This document shows, piece after piece, positions 22,994 through 35,556 of a DNA stretch of 64,000 nt; the stretch's first letter is position 1; each line of letters opens with the position of its first letter. The notes under the pieces are model-generated. The model worked only from the letters and a program-made list of their open reading frames with translations. It had not been told where the DNA came from and ran no database searches. A program made the translations under genes and the position numbers. The DNA comes from Dolomedes plantarius (taxonomy: Eukaryota; Arthropoda; Arachnida; Araneae; Dolomedidae): assembly GCA_907164885.2 (NCBI GenBank), contig OU015490.1, positions 17,679,440-17,743,439 on the forward strand. Direction: 5' to 3'.

Positions 22994-23300
22994 CTTAGAG
23001 AAGTCCAGACACTCCGCCAGTTTCGCTGTTAGAGAAAGGGCAAAAGATAATGCATAATACTTACAATTTGGTTTGATCCAACCAACTTGGTCCAACTGCG
23101 CAATATCAGGGTTGGTGTTGCTGACTGTTACAAGCTTTGGATTTTGGAACTAATAATTGGCCAGTTCTCACAAGTTTTACATTTTCACCGGCCTTATCCC
23201 CAAACCACTTGTATGAGCAAAATACACCGTTTTTGTTCGAATTTTATTTCGTCGTCATTTCTTGCTCCACATCGACACGGACTAGCATCTCGTGACATGT
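22994..23300 (-). other. Candidate host exon region (two exon-like blocks)
   Basis: On the minus strand a GC-richer block (about 23065-23300, with an ATG at 23300) ends in AAATT|GTAAGT near 23063. A 39 bp candidate intron ending CCCTTTCTCTAACAG follows, then a 32 nt block 23025-22994 reading KLAECLDFSK and ending AAG|GTGAGA. The splice consensus matches are good. The upstream block has open pieces MSRDASPCRCGARNDDEIKF and, in another frame, CSYKWFGDKAGENVKLVRTG, but no single long frame. I do not recognise the protein. It could be chance. Confidence 0.25.
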
Positions 23301-23310
23301 TTTAATAATG

Positions 23311-25681
23311 CTCAACCTCTCCTTTAAAATTATCATTTTACTTAATCTTATCACAACCCGGTTTAAATACATCGCGTAATATAAAAATTCATAAAGAGAA
23401 ATTTCAAACTTTTTTTTTTAAGCTGTCACAGGGCAGAAACATGTCCTCGACGAAACATAAAAATAGATACTTCTAGCTTGCCTTGATCTATGAATTTTTT
23501 TAGCACATCATTTAAGGTATCTGCCAATGTTGAAATGGCTGTTTTGTTGCAAAATTTAGAATCTTCAATAATTTTTTGTTAATCTTTAATTATTTATAAT
23601 GTTTATTATTATTATTTTGGAGGGAGGGTATTAAACTAGCTGGATTTCAAGGAACCTAAAAATACTTAAATATATTGAAAACCTGAGACAGAAACCTAGT
23701 GCAAAAAGCGAATTGGCCAATCCTGTGAGATGAATTAGTGAGCTTAAATCGACTTAGAAATAACTAAAAAAATAAGTAAGTTACACAGGGAAATTAAATG
23801 CGAGAGCATTTACACTACAGAAAGCATCTCAATTATTTGGAATAGTCGGTTTTTCAGATAACTTCTAATATTCATCATAAGTGACTGCTTTAAGACATAC
23901 ACCTTCTTCCTCTTCCATGATAAAACTGGGATTTTTATTACTGTGATAGCCCCGGGTAATTTTTGACTTCATATAAAAATATCATAAAGCAATAAATTTG
24001 ATAGAGAGAATTAGCAGGGACATAAAATTACTTTCCCCATGAGCAGCATTTACGGGAAAAATGAAAACCTATTGATGGGAAATGGAAAAAAAATTATTAG
24101 TACTGCTTGCACGTTGAAGACACCTGAAGGAAAGTACCCAAACCTAACTTCCTGAATACATAACTAATATATAAAAATGTAATTATTCTTCCCATTCAGA
24201 TCAGAACTGTCATCAGAATATCAGAAGTATATAGAAGTAAATAATAAATCCTGTGACTAATACAACTTGATACATTACAACAGCATCATGAAAAAGAACT
24301 ACATCATTTCATGCTGAAGCATGGGAAAGAGCCTCTTCAAATAAGTAAGATCCATACTTGCACAGCAAAATTCAAGAAATTCAATAGATGGCATGCTGAA
24401 CATGCATTAAATACTCAAATTCATGCAAATCTAAGCATAAAGTTAGTTCATCAGGCCCATTAAAAAAAGTTAGTTAAATTACAAAAACAGAGGAAGAATA
24501 AGGTAAACTAGATTTGTTTATATTGCTTATGCACAAAAGTTAACACTGGCATACCTAAGGCAATGAACTGGGTGTTGAATTTATAGTAACAGCATCAACT
24601 AAGAGTAACAAATTTTAAGATGGTTACTTACAATAAAGCTTTTACTTACTCCTTTGATGGGCCTTCACATAGTAAATTAGCTATTAATATATAACTTAGA
24701 CAGAAGAATTAAATATAGAACACAAAATCATTCACTGTTAAAAAATTGCATTTCACTTAAATTTAAGAAAATAAAAAACACTTTGCAAACTAACTATTTG
24801 ACTCGAACAAGCATTAAAAAAAAAAAAAAAGTTCTCAAATGTTTAAGGAAATTTAAAAAATACAGAATGTGTTAAAAAATTGGACATATTAAAATATCAG
24901 ATATCTTTTCATTCTCTTGGAAACTTTAGAAAAAGTAAAATAAATGAGTCAGTGACAGTCTCACATGTGAATTATTGGACAATAATTTCAATTTTTTTTT
25001 CTGTAGTCAAAAAATAACAGAATGTCTTTAGTTAATGGATATATACTTATGTGATTTTTGAATCAACATCCTCACAAAAACAAATACATTTCCCCTTGTA
25101 AAAAACAGTTTTAGAAACACATTGAGCCACACACTGAAATGTATTCCATATGCATATCAGGTAATGAGTAACAAAATATTATACATATATATATTATGTG
25201 TATATTTTATAACAAGAAAGATCTAGCATATGCTTCCAATTACGTTTCAAAGACTAAAAATTACTCATTGTAAGTTGTCCCTAAGGTATCGAAACATATT
25301 TTTCAAATTTTTAACAAAAGCAGCTCATTCTCTGTAACTGGTCAATCTTCAGAAAATAAAATTTGACAGACAATTAGACTTTGTAGATTGATTTAAGTTT
25401 AGAGGCAATAATAACTATCTGTGTTTCTTTTTACTAAAAAACTAGCATAAAATAATAAAATGCTAGTTTTTAAAATGCATACATTTATAAACTGGTAAAA
25501 ATATTAAAATTGAGAAAGAATTTGCAAGTGTAAAGAAATTGATAAAAAACTGAAAAAGAATTTACTTACCTTTAACAGACTTTTAGTGTTCATCAGTACT
25601 TGGATACACAAGTACTGTAATCAAAACAAACTCACACATTTACACATGAACAAAACAGAAAAAACACATAATCATGAAGTA
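23311..25681. other. No gene recognised; one repeat copy and a candidate exon
   Basis: AT-rich intergenic or intronic DNA. At 24930-25020 lies a third partial copy of the repeat seen at 26385 and 41785 (shared ATGAGTCAGTGACAGTCT and a CAATTTTTTTTTCTGTAGT-like word). At 25570-25614 on the minus strand is a 45 nt block open in one frame (YLCIQVLMNTKSLLK) between TTTTGATTACAG and AAG|GTAAGTA. It is exon-like, but no product is recognised. Confidence 0.3.
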
Positions 25682-26293
25682 CAGTCAATTCCGGTTAACA
25701 GAACCACATCGAGACGGGATCATTTTGGTCCTAATAACTGGATGGTCCGATTACACGAACATGCTCTATTAGTAGGGATAAGCAATTTTCGCATTTACGA
25801 AATAGATGCGAATAAATGCGAAATTTGCCAATATGAGTGAATAAATCCTAAAGTTCTTTTTTTGCTACTTTTTGGCGAAAACTCGGTGATAAACAGCTTT
25901 TTAAGCAAAATTAGGTAAAAGTAGTGATTATTTATTAACATAATTGCTTATCTAAGACCATCCACAGTCTTCAACTGAGATCTCTCGAAATTGTCTTATT
26001 ACTTATTACTGAAGACTTTAGGAAGAGAATGTTGAGACTACTATAATGTAAGCTAAAAACTAAGTAACAAAGAATTTTGATACTTACACCTAACCAAGTA
26101 AGTAAAATTGTGATTTTTTAAAAATAAATGCGAAATTTTATAAATTGTAATTTCTTTTTTTGCAAAATTTCTATTTTTTATGCAAAATTTAATTTACATA
26201 CCTTTACCTATTAGGCTTATGTAATAGGATTTGCTTCGATTCTTAAGGATTTGGTCTGAATAAGTGGCTGGCCCAATTAACCGGATTCGACTG
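25682..26293. mobile_element. Tigger-type MITE, 612 bp
   Basis: The ends CAGTCAATTCCGGTTAA and (reversed) CAGTCGAATCCGGTTAATTG match and TA flanks both. The interior has AAATGCGAA words near 25816 and 26126 and an AT-rich middle. The words differ in style from the TIR, so a second small element may be nested inside. There is no transposase frame. Confidence 0.88.
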
Positions 26294-26384
26294 TACATAT
26301 TAATTTATAACATACCGAAAAATAATTATACCTGCTGACATTAGATGATTCAAAAGGAAAGATTTTTGCTGGGTTCTTTTTACT

Positions 26385-26870
26385 GATCATTAAAAATGTC
26401 TCTCTAAATGAGCCATTCACAAGCAAAATCAATTAACTCCACTTTTTGAAATTTTTGTGTCAAAGCACTTGATTGCACACATTTTACAATCCTAATAAAT
26501 TTCCCAAATAATAAGGATGAACACACAATCAATGACAGAGTAAATCAATTTGATCAATAAGGATGAATACACGACACATGATCAATGACATTTTTTTGGG
26601 TCATCGAATCATAAGTCACTTTTTTCAGAAGCCAATTCAGTTAAGTCCATACACTGATGTCAATCGTTGCAATAATGCCATTGAAATGCAGAATGGATGA
26701 TAACGGTCCGTCGTTGAGTGCTGTTTTATCACAAAAAAAAGTAAAACAAATGAGTCAGTGACAGTCTGACTGCTGCAAAATTAAGTACTCGTGAATGATT
26801 AAACAATAATTTCAATTTTTTTTTCTGTAGTTAAAAAATAATTTGAAGACTGAATGGGATGTTATTACTT
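26385..26870. repeat. Unclassified dispersed repeat, copy A
   Basis: The segment aligns in order with 41785-42215 and partly with 24930-25020: shared words include GAGTCAAAGCACTTGAT (here GTGTCAAAGCACTTGAT), TAAATTTCCCAAATAATAAG, CGTTGCAATAATGCCATT, TGATAACGGT and GTACTCGTGAATGATTAAA. No TIRs or target duplications were found. It could be an old transposon fragment or a segmental duplication. Confidence 0.85.
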
Positions 26871-27587
26871 TTTTTATTGCCAAATGGCCAAGTCCCTCAG
26901 TCATGCAAAAATTGCAATAATAATAACGATGACTCCAAAGATATTCTATCTTATAGATTTTATACGTTGTAAGACAAAAGCTACATCCACAATAATTCAC
27001 TTTCCAATGTTTATTTGAATTTATATTTTCAGAGGCCTTTTAAAAACAATGTCTATAATTTTATCACTTTTCTCCACCTTTTGTTTTATAGACTGAACCG
27101 ATTTGGCAAGTGAGTGGCCCAAATATCATATCACTCTAAACTCCTCTTTATGTAATTCCATATAAAAATTTCTAAGCAGAACCAAATAGTTTTTATCAAG
27201 ATCTGCCATACTTTAAAAGAGGAAAAGGAAAAATATCGCTGCTAGGTCATTTTATTGAAAATTCTGTATTTAAATGTTTTTTGCTTTAAAATATTTATCA
27301 ATTCCATTTTAAATAATGAAGTAATGGTAAAATTAACAAGTATTTAAATTGATTTTACAAGGAAAATACAAGTTCCTATTTTATAAATAATACTACAGGA
27401 TATTTTAAAATTATCAGTATCAAAAGAAATATTTTATCATTTTTATTACTAATTATTTTACATTCATCAGCAAAACGCACTAGAAATTCTTGCTTGTAAT
27501 TTTAATACTTTAACTGTGATTTTCAAATGCTGTAATGAGACCAAAAAACATTAGAAATATGATGTTAGCAAAAGGCACAGCCCATGG
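26871..27587. other. No gene recognised
   Basis: AT-rich sequence without repeats or frames of note. Confidence 0.5.
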
Positions 27588-28070
27588 CAGTGGTTCTTAG
27601 CCAGTGGTACAAGAGAACCCAAGAAATGCTCTGAGAAGTTAGCAGTGATTAAAAGAAATAGTTTAATCATTTCAAAGTGACCACAGCAAAATTCTTAATA
27701 TTTGCTCCAAATTTATTGTTCAAATTCTAAAAAATTCCTGTTTCTGATGATATAATAAAAAATAAAAAAAATTCTTTCTTCTGTTATGTCGAGTCACAGC
27801 ATCATAATTTTACAGCTAGTAAAAGGCAAATGCAAGCTTAAAAATGTCTAATTTTTAAGCTTTCATAAATTTTTATATTTGTTCTTAAGTTTACTTTTAT
27901 GTGAAATTTGTTATTGTTATTATCGATTCACAGAAGGGGCTTTCAGCGATATCTTACATGGAATAAACTCATTCTGTACGCAAAGCAAAAAGAATGGATA
28001 TTTTACTACCCTGTAAAGAATTTTTTTACAGGCATATTTATTTATAGGCATAAAAGGTTGAGAATCACTG
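27588..28070. mobile_element. hAT MITE (Charlie/Tip100-like ends), 483 bp
   Basis: The ends CAGTGGTTCTTAGCC and (reversed) CAGTGATTCTCAACC are typical hAT TIRs. The right flank TTCTAGCA fits the nnCTAGnn preference, but the left flank GCCCATGG does not match it, so no duplication can be shown. The interior is AT-rich and non-coding. Confidence 0.65.
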
Positions 28071-29088
28071 TTCTAGCAAAAGACATAAGAGCCTGCTAAT
28101 ATACATTTTAAATCCAACAGCTCTATCGTTTCTAATGCCCCCCCCCCCCCAGCCAGAAGTATTCCAAACCAGGTCCATAAAGGCTAGCGGACTAAGGGGT
28201 GTGTCTCCAGTTTAGAATGGAACCATAAAGGTTGGATTCTGATTGAGCCTTGTGCCACTTCCAATTTGACTGAGCACCCCCAGGGTCAACTTCTGAGGGG
28301 GGGGGGAGTCACTCTCTCCCAACCTCTCTGACTTCATAGAGGGACTCCAACACCTCTCAACACCCTTATCATTTGCAAACAATGTAAGAAGTTTTCTAGC
28401 CGTACAACACAAGTATTAATTTTCACTCCCTAAGGGAGCGTTCGTGAACTGACCAATATTTAGCCATGGCATGACACACATATTTTGCCAATAAGGGTAC
28501 TTCCAGTCACTGTATTGACAATTAGATATCCAATTATGGGGGATTTAGCAATTTTTAGTGTATTGTGGCAATCTGCATCAAGCAGGAATCTAGTGACTCA
28601 TTAAAATAATGAAAATGGAGTGTTACGTTGATGGTAGACATGTTACAGTATAATACCTTCTTTAGATAGACAGATTGGAGGTTAATGTTAAATTCATCAA
28701 TCTGTCATAAATAATGACCATTTTCTTTTAACATACAATATTAAGATACATATCAGGGATTCATGCTCCTTGCTGATACACAACTGCTTTTCAGGTAATT
28801 ACTTAAATTTATTTAAACTTCTTGTTATTATTAAGGCACTGAATTTGAATAACTATTTGCAGATAACAGAGTATTAAAAAAAATACTTGGGCAAGAAATT
28901 AAAATTTTTTTTTTATAATTTCAAGAAAAAATAGAAATAAATTTAATTCTTACCCTTGATTTCCACACAGTGAATTTTTATCGTAAAATTAGAACTTAAA
29001 GAGATCCTCTTTCTAGCATAAATAAAATAATGCTTCATAAAACAAAAAGATACCAAAATTAAACAATAAATCTTACTTTTTAGATCTG
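28071..29088. other. Unassigned; C/G runs and two exon-like pieces
   Basis: A 13-C run at 28139 and a 10-G run near 28297 flank a GC-richer block (28140-28440) with a 66-codon minus frame that I cannot assign. At 28954-29012 on the minus strand a 59 nt block lies between ATTTTATTTATGCTAG and AAGG|GTAAGA, open in one phase only (KRISLSSNFTIKIHCVEIKG). Both are weak evidence of host coding. Confidence 0.25.
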
Positions 29089-30422
29089 CAGAGGCTGTTC
29101 GCACATTTTTTAGACGATTTTGGTAAGCGGTAATAAAAAATCGTTTGCTGCAAAAGAAATAATTGCAATTGTACTATGTTTTTAAAAGTCAAAATTATCG
29201 TCTGCAGCTTCAAAGTTTTGTTTTTATTCAAAATGGCGTTTTTAACAAAGCAGTGGTTCGAAGGCTACATTTATGCTCTTTCCGAAGAGAAATATGCATA
29301 CTCCGTTATCCAAAAACGATGTGAGAGTCATGGTTTTGTTATATCTAAAGCGTTGATAGGTAATATCGTCAGCAAGAAAAGAAAAAAACGTCAAATTGGA
29401 GCCTCAAGTGGGACAAAAATTCCAAACAAGTATCCAAGGAAAAAACGGACATCTTCGACTATTGCAAAGGTACGTTGTTTAATGTTAAAAGAAAATCCCC
29501 TAGTCAAAGGACAGTTGCAAAATCATTAAAATGCTCGGCGTCCACTGTAAACAAAATTATAAACGTTGATTTAAATCTTAAGAAAGCGAAAAAACGCAAT
29601 GTGCATCGTCTTCTTCAAAATCATATCGCTGAACGCAGGACACGCTGCAGAATTCTATACGAGAAACACTTATCCAAAGAAAAATGGAAAACAATTGTCA
29701 CAATAGATGAATCATGGGTGTATTTAAATGATTGCAACAAAAAAAGAGCCATTTATTATCATAAAAGGGGAGAAAAAAATTTAAGTACATGGTTCAAAGA
29801 ACCGAAAGAAAGTTTTTCTAAGGGATTAATGATTGTTGCTGGTTTTTCTTATAATGGCAAGTTAAAAATAAAGAGAGTGGAAAAAAATGTCAAGATTAAC
29901 TCCAAATACTATCAGGAACATATTTTATCGCCAATTTTTCTGAATCAAATACCATCGCTTTACCCACAGTGCCATCAATCTGTGAGACTCCATCAGGACA
30001 AAGCTAGCAGTCACACATCAAAATCCACTGTAAATTTCCTAAAATAAATGGAACAAAAAACTGGTATCAAGGCCATACCCTTCACTGATATCCCTACTAA
30101 ATCTCCCGATGTATCACCTATGGATTTTTGTGCTTACGGACTTTTAAAATTTGCATTATCCAAACGTCGTCCCAAAACCCTTACATGACTCTGGAAAGCT
30201 GTTCAGGAGGAATGGGATAGACACTTCAGGACACCTTACAGACACTTCACCTTACAGACTCTTCTGACACTTCAAAAGGAATTATTATCCTGGAAATTGC
30301 GGTGTCGAAAGATAGTTCAGAATAAGGGATGTCAAATAGAACATTTAAAACACAAGAATTTTATGTAATTTAGTTTTGTGAATACAATATACATCGTCTA
30401 AAAAATGTGTGAACAGCCTCTG
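29089..30422 (+). mobile_element. Tc1/mariner-superfamily element, DD41D spacing, 1.33 kb
   Basis: TIRs starting CAGAGGCTGTTCGCACATTT at 29089 and its complement ending at 30422 match at 29 of 30 positions. TA follows the right end. TG stands at the left, presumably a mutated TA. One decayed transposase gene fills the interior on the plus strand. The 41-residue spacing between the last two catalytic Asp residues is that of the rosa/DD41D group within Tc1/mariner. Confidence 0.9.
29233..30365 (+). pseudogene. Tc1/mariner transposase pseudogene (DD41D, rosa-like)
   Basis: The ATG at 29233 opens MAFLTKQWFEGYIYALSEEK, a helix-turn-helix region. A single-base frame change near 29475 moves it into SPSQRTVAKSLKCSASTVNK (second HTH). 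The catalytic core follows: TIDESWVYL (first Asp), RLHQDKASSHTS (second Asp), a TAA at 30045 in frame, and SPDVSPMDFCAYGLLK (third Asp). Forty-one residues, counting the stop position, separate the last two. A further in-frame TGA follows at 30186. One frameshift and two stops make it inactive, but the TIRs remain nearly perfect. Confidence 0.88.
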
Positions 30423-31562
30423 TATATGACAAAGACCAAGTAATGAAAGTTATTATATCACATAAAAATACACACTGCAGCACTGTTTATACATTTCTCA
30501 TTCACAAATAAATTTATTTTAGGACCTCGCTCATTTCTGCAAATTTTTATGGCAAAGTAGATAAAATAGCCTTTTTCTTAAAAAAAAAAAAAAAAAAAAA
30601 GTATTTTACTTTTTTCTCCCTTTTAACTTCTAAACAAAAATTCATTCAGACTAAGAAATTTGCAAGCAATATTCTAAAGGATCTCATTTCCCTGTCTCAT
30701 CTGTTTTTCTGGCAACAACCCTAACACAGTGAACAGTGAAAAATGACAGTAAAAATCCACTCCCGAAACAGTTCAGTAAATAAGAGAATCAGGGCCAGGC
30801 CGATCCATCATGGCACAAGAGGCAAGTTTTAAAAATGGTGACTTTTTAAATTTTTGGAGAGAGTCTAAGAAATAAATGTATCACTATTAGAAAAAGTGTA
30901 CTGGAAAAAAATGTATCAATTAAATATTTTTATTTATTTAAAAAAAATCAGTTTTTTAAAATGACAGAACTTTAAAAAAGCAGAAAAAGTAAATAAATTT
31001 GAATATAATTTGGTATGTAGTAAAAATAATGACTACAACATTCTTTGAGCTTTTATGGCAGAAAATGGCTCGATTGCATCTCTATAATTAATTGTTTTAT
31101 ATACAGTCTTTTCTATAGAAATGATTGCTAGATCATTCAATCATGCAGGGGTTATTGTAGGTAGATAGTTCTGTCAAAATTTAATGCTCAGTTGCTACTG
31201 CACTAACAGGTAGTGTTAGTAGAATTCTTAAGAGTAAAAATGACATTTGGAAATAGACATTCAAAATTTATTTCTCACGATCTGAAATTCAACAGTTTTT
31301 AAAAAATAGCTTAAATATTCATCTATATTTGTGTATTTTTTTTTCACAAATTTCGTCATACATCAGGTTAAACAATATTTTTCCATTAAAAATTTCACCT
31401 ATTTCAATTACATGCCTGAGGCCACCGCCTTACTTATGAGACTGGCCCTGAACGGAAAGTTCCTGCTTTATCCAAAATGTTTGAAAGGACCACCTGAATG
31501 CTTCTGTAGACAGACTGGCTGCGAGAATCAGGTTTGTTCTGATTTTCCAAAATAAAAAATAA
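30423..31562. other. No gene recognised
   Basis: AT-rich. It includes a 20 bp A run near 30581. A short frame at 31331-31555 ends in a Cys-rich piece (PECFCRQTGCENQVCSDFPK) directly before the next repeat; I cannot assign it. Confidence 0.4.
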
Positions 31563-32197
31563 AGGGTTCTTAAGGACATTTTAAGGACCTGTGGTAGCAT
31601 TCTTAAGGACCTCATCAATTAAAATATGTTTTATTTATGAAGTTTAGACATTTAAGAGTACTTGCATTTTAGGATTATGTACCACCTTACAATAACTTTT
31701 ATATTGAATTAGTAAATTCTTAATATTAAGTATACTATTTCAAAATGAGTTTTACAGGTTGCAGTCTGTTGGGTTATCCTTGAGAAATTGACACTAGTAA
31801 GCAGGGTAATAGCCAGTAATTAGAGCAAACCAGTAGTTTATATATATAGAGAGAGAGAGAGTATAGGATGTATATAAGCATCAGGATAGTGATGATAGTA
31901 TAGGAGTGATAGTATATAAGCATTCTCATCCTGGTCAATAATGATACAAACAGAGAACATGCAAAAAAAATGTTTTCATAAAGGCTATTGTTAACGCCAA
32001 TGCACCAAAAAATTTTGAATTTCAACTCAAAATTCAGTATTTTTAAAAAATACATTTAAGTCTTTCCAGTAAACAAAAAAATATAAGGACCTCGAAAGCA
32101 AAAATAAGTGCTTTTCAAAAACTTTTTAAGGGCCTTAAGCCCAGAAACTGAAAAATAAGGATTTATTAAGGACTTTTAAGGATGGTGTGAACCTTGG
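31563..32197. repeat. TTAAGGAC-rich dispersed repeat, copy 1
   Basis: The left end (TTCTTAAGGACATTTTAAGG) and the right end (ATTAAGGACTTTTAAGGATG...GTGAACCTTGG) bound a 635 bp segment. The first ~150 bp align with 45158-45310 (shared AGTACTT.CA.TTTTAGGATT), whose left end begins CAGGGTTCGTACTCAC. The right end resembles 49440-49478. The ends are AGGGTTC-like in inverse orientation, so this is probably a MITE-like TIR family whose left terminus is truncated here. A TA/GA microsatellite lies inside at 31838-31861. Confidence 0.6.
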
Positions 32198-32209
32198 ATA
32201 AGCAATTCT

Positions 32210-32850
32210 GGATGAAGTTTACCACACCATTTCGCTATTGTCAGACTGTTACTTTTCAGTCTACATGTTACAGCTATAGCTGTGTTTCAGCAACATGACA
32301 GTTCTTAATGCCTTTGATAAAATTGAAGATGCTGTCTTCAAGGTAAGCATTTTGAAAGAAGTTGATGAAATGACTATATTAACAAAAGCAGAATTGATAA
32401 AGAAAATTATCTCAAAATTCACACTTTAAAAACTAAAGAACAAAAATGGAAGATAGCACTCCAGTTTAATGAGCATCTACTTCCAAAGAGAATTTGGACA
32501 TACAAAAATCTTTTCCAAAAGATAGTTGTTCAGTGCAATGAAAAGTATATTGGCAAGTAGATCAAAGATGGGGGTGAAAGAGATTGTTGTTGTTGTTAAG
32601 CCCCCCTGGTCTAGAAAATGCTGGATCAAGTCCATGAGGCTCTGTCATATGAGGAAGAGAGAAGCAGCAGCATCCTGATCCTCTGCAAGCAAGCTGACTT
32701 TGATTTCCAAACAGTCCACAACATGGGAAGAATTTGCAGGAGCAGTAGAACAGGGACAAGGGGGAAAGACCTTTGATGAATCCTCGAAGTGCATACTATT
32801 TGTACGGCCATTCCATAAATGAACCAGGGCAGTTTGAATTGGTCTTGGAC
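32210..32850 (+). other. Possible degraded coding sequence, unassigned
   Basis: Consecutive frames on the plus strand read like diverged protein: MTVLNAFDKIEDAVFK and EVDEMTILTKAELIKKII (32298-32428), then in other frames ALQFNEHLLPKRIW and LDQVHEALSYEEERSSSILI, then AGAVEQGQGGKTFDESSK. Stops and frame changes separate them. The segment is GC-richer at 32580-32850 and continues across the hAT MITE. It could be a processed pseudogene or a retroelement relic. I recognise no family. Confidence 0.2.
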
Positions 32851-32858
32851 CTCTAGAG

Positions 32859-33667
32859 CAGTGCTCCGCAACCACCGTGCCGTGGCACATTAGTGTGCTG
32901 CAAGGTGATCTTAACTGTGTCACAGTGATTTTATCTATAATAATCAAAAAATTTAACCACCGCATTAGTTAAAAATTTCTCTAAGTAAAATATTCCTCTA
33001 ACTTTTTGCTAATATGTAATTTCTCTGGGTCAGAATTATACACAAAACAAGAACATGTAGTTACCATACATTGTATATCCTCGAGTGTCATTTCTAGATT
33101 TCAGTTAAGAAAGAACATGCACAAATTTCTGACAAGGTCATTGCAATTTTGCTCCCTTTTTCTACGACATACTTAAGCAAACAAAATTTTTCTACACTGG
33201 TTCTAATTAAAAATGACAAACGATCATGTTTAAAGGGTCTTGACCATGAACTTCGGGTAGCTCTTTCTATATAGAGCCAAATATAAAATGTACATATGTT
33301 CATCAAAACAAGCTCAAATATCTCATTAATTAATTAGTTATGTTTAAATTAACTTTGATTTATTAGGTTTAAATAAAGACCAAAAAAATAATTTTAATAT
33401 AAAAATTTAAAGAACAATTTTTTTTACATGTTAACTATAACTTTATATTTTTGATCTTGTGTTCGTGTACAATTCAAAATGATTTATATAAAACTTATAT
33501 GATTATAATTATCTTGATACATAGAGATATTTTATTGTGTTTTTTTATCAAATAAAAGCACATATGTATTATTGTAATTTATGTATTTGCAAGCTTTTAC
33601 TTGTGGTGTGCCACAGAATTATCGAAAAAATGTTGTGCCGTGGAAAATAAAAGATTGCGGAGCTCTG
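32859..33667. mobile_element. hAT MITE, 809 bp
   Basis: TIRs CAGTGCTCCGCAACC and (reversed) CAGAGCTCCGCAATC are followed by the CCGTGGCACA / CCACGGCACA block typical of Charlie-like hATs. A perfect 8 bp duplication CTCTAGAG stands at 32851-32858 and 33668-33675. The interior is AT-rich and non-coding. Confidence 0.93.
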
Positions 33668-33675
33668 CTCTAGAG

Positions 33676-35556
33676 AACATGGCCAGACCAGGGCACGTGG
33701 TCAGATACCAGTAATGTGCAGGAGGCTCTTTCCAAAAACTGTACAGCCTGGTCTTAGTCTTGAAACTGAATGTGATGGTAATTAGCTTTTCAATAGGATG
33801 GCTCCATGAATTCAAATTAACTTACGGAAACTTGACGTGTATAAAGTTATAAACTAGAATAACAACAAAGACATAAGATCAAAACTACTTGAGGGCTGAC
33901 TCTAAAACCTATGGGGAAACATTAACCTATATGTACCAAAAGATATTTTCAGTGCTGATGAAACATGATTGTCCTATCTCTTTGCTATTTAGATCTTCAG
34001 CTATTATGAGCTATTTAAAAACTTAAGACATAGTTAAATTAATAAAATTTAATTATCAAACACAAGGGATGAAATTTACAACAGACAGATGTAAATGGCC
34101 TGTAAGGGTTTTTATGTAGCATTACTATCTTACTATTAACGGCTGAAGGTAAACAAACGTATGTTTGTTAGTGAGCAGACATAAGGACGGGCTAATCTTG
34201 GGAACCGAGCATTGCAGGATATCGCAACTGGTACCTATGGACATGGACGGACGAGACGCGTGCACTGATGCCATCCTCAACTTTCAAAACTTTAAACTTT
34301 TTTAATAATTAAATTAAAACCGCCGAACTCAAAAGAAGTGGACAACAGAAACAGCTGACATTCCGGGTGGGCCAGCTCTTTCCCGTTTTGCAAATTTCCA
34401 CTACTTTCAAGCATGCAAAATTAAACTTTTCTGCCCACCAATCGACAAATTTTTTATTTCCATGTGTTCCACAACTCTTCATCTTTACAGATATACACAT
34501 TTTTTTATTGTTAAAAAAATTTTTCATTGCAAACGAAGCCTTTTCCCCAAAGCAGTTTTCCGAATTTCACGAAATCGATAATTTTGATGGACAAATATTT
34601 CAGTTTTCTGCAACTATTAATGTCAATTTTACGATTTATTGGCATTTGCTAGATGTTCAGCTTCCAAAATATACCAAATGCATTTAATAAAAAAATGTTA
34701 TTCTAAAAAAGCGAACTTACAAAACTCACTTTTGAAATTTCCCGCGCTGATCGGCACAGTATCTTAAATGTAACTGAATGCCAAGTTTGTAATTTTTCGA
34801 CTTATTATTTTACTTACTAATAATTCAAGCAAGTGCGTGAAATTTGTTTCTAATTAATGATCAACTGATGAGGATTCTTCTGCCACGAATTTTGAATTCA
34901 TCAGAACTGTTTATTTTTTTAAGCACTTCCCCCCCCCCCATGAGATTTAATATTTACATTCGGCCACGTTGCCAAAAGGAAAAATAATTAGTTGAGAACG
35001 AGTCATTTAATAATTGAAATCCAGAAATAATTTTAGCTTTAGAAAAGGAGAAGTTAAAACCTTTAGAATTTTTTTCTAATTGAATGAGCTTCTTTTTTGT
35101 TTAAAAAGCAAAATTTAAAAACGGAAATTTGAAAAAGAGAATTTTAAATAATTATTTTGTTTTTTAAAAATTCTAATATATTTTTAAAAGTGATTAAACA
35201 TATTTTAATCTTTAAGAAATAAAATCATTTCATTTTAAATCAAAAAAGCAACACATTGGGTTGCCACTCAACTAGTGTTGGACTTAACTAGTGATTACAC
35301 GCTTGTTCAGATGAGCTCTTGGAAAAATGTACAAACAGTACTCCATTGTACTATTAAAAAAGTGCAACATATAACCTTTCACACAAAAATATACACATAC
35401 TAAATTCATCGCAATCAGGACTTACCTGGCTCAACTTTCCAAACAGCACAAAATACTATTAAAATGCTTAGTGAGAAACTATTTATCAGATATTTATAAA
35501 CAACTATAAAAAGACATTTCATTTATCACTGTCACTATATATATATGTCAATATAT
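33676..35556. other. No gene recognised; one exon-like block
   Basis: A 106-codon plus frame at 34367-34687 has no recognisable domain. The patch at 34150-34290 has more CpG than its surroundings and a near-palindrome AACAAACGTATGTTTGTT. A 9-C run lies at 34930. On the minus strand 35426-35455 (YFVLFGKLSQ) stands between TTTTAATAG and CAG|GTAAGT. None of these is proof of a gene. Confidence 0.25.
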
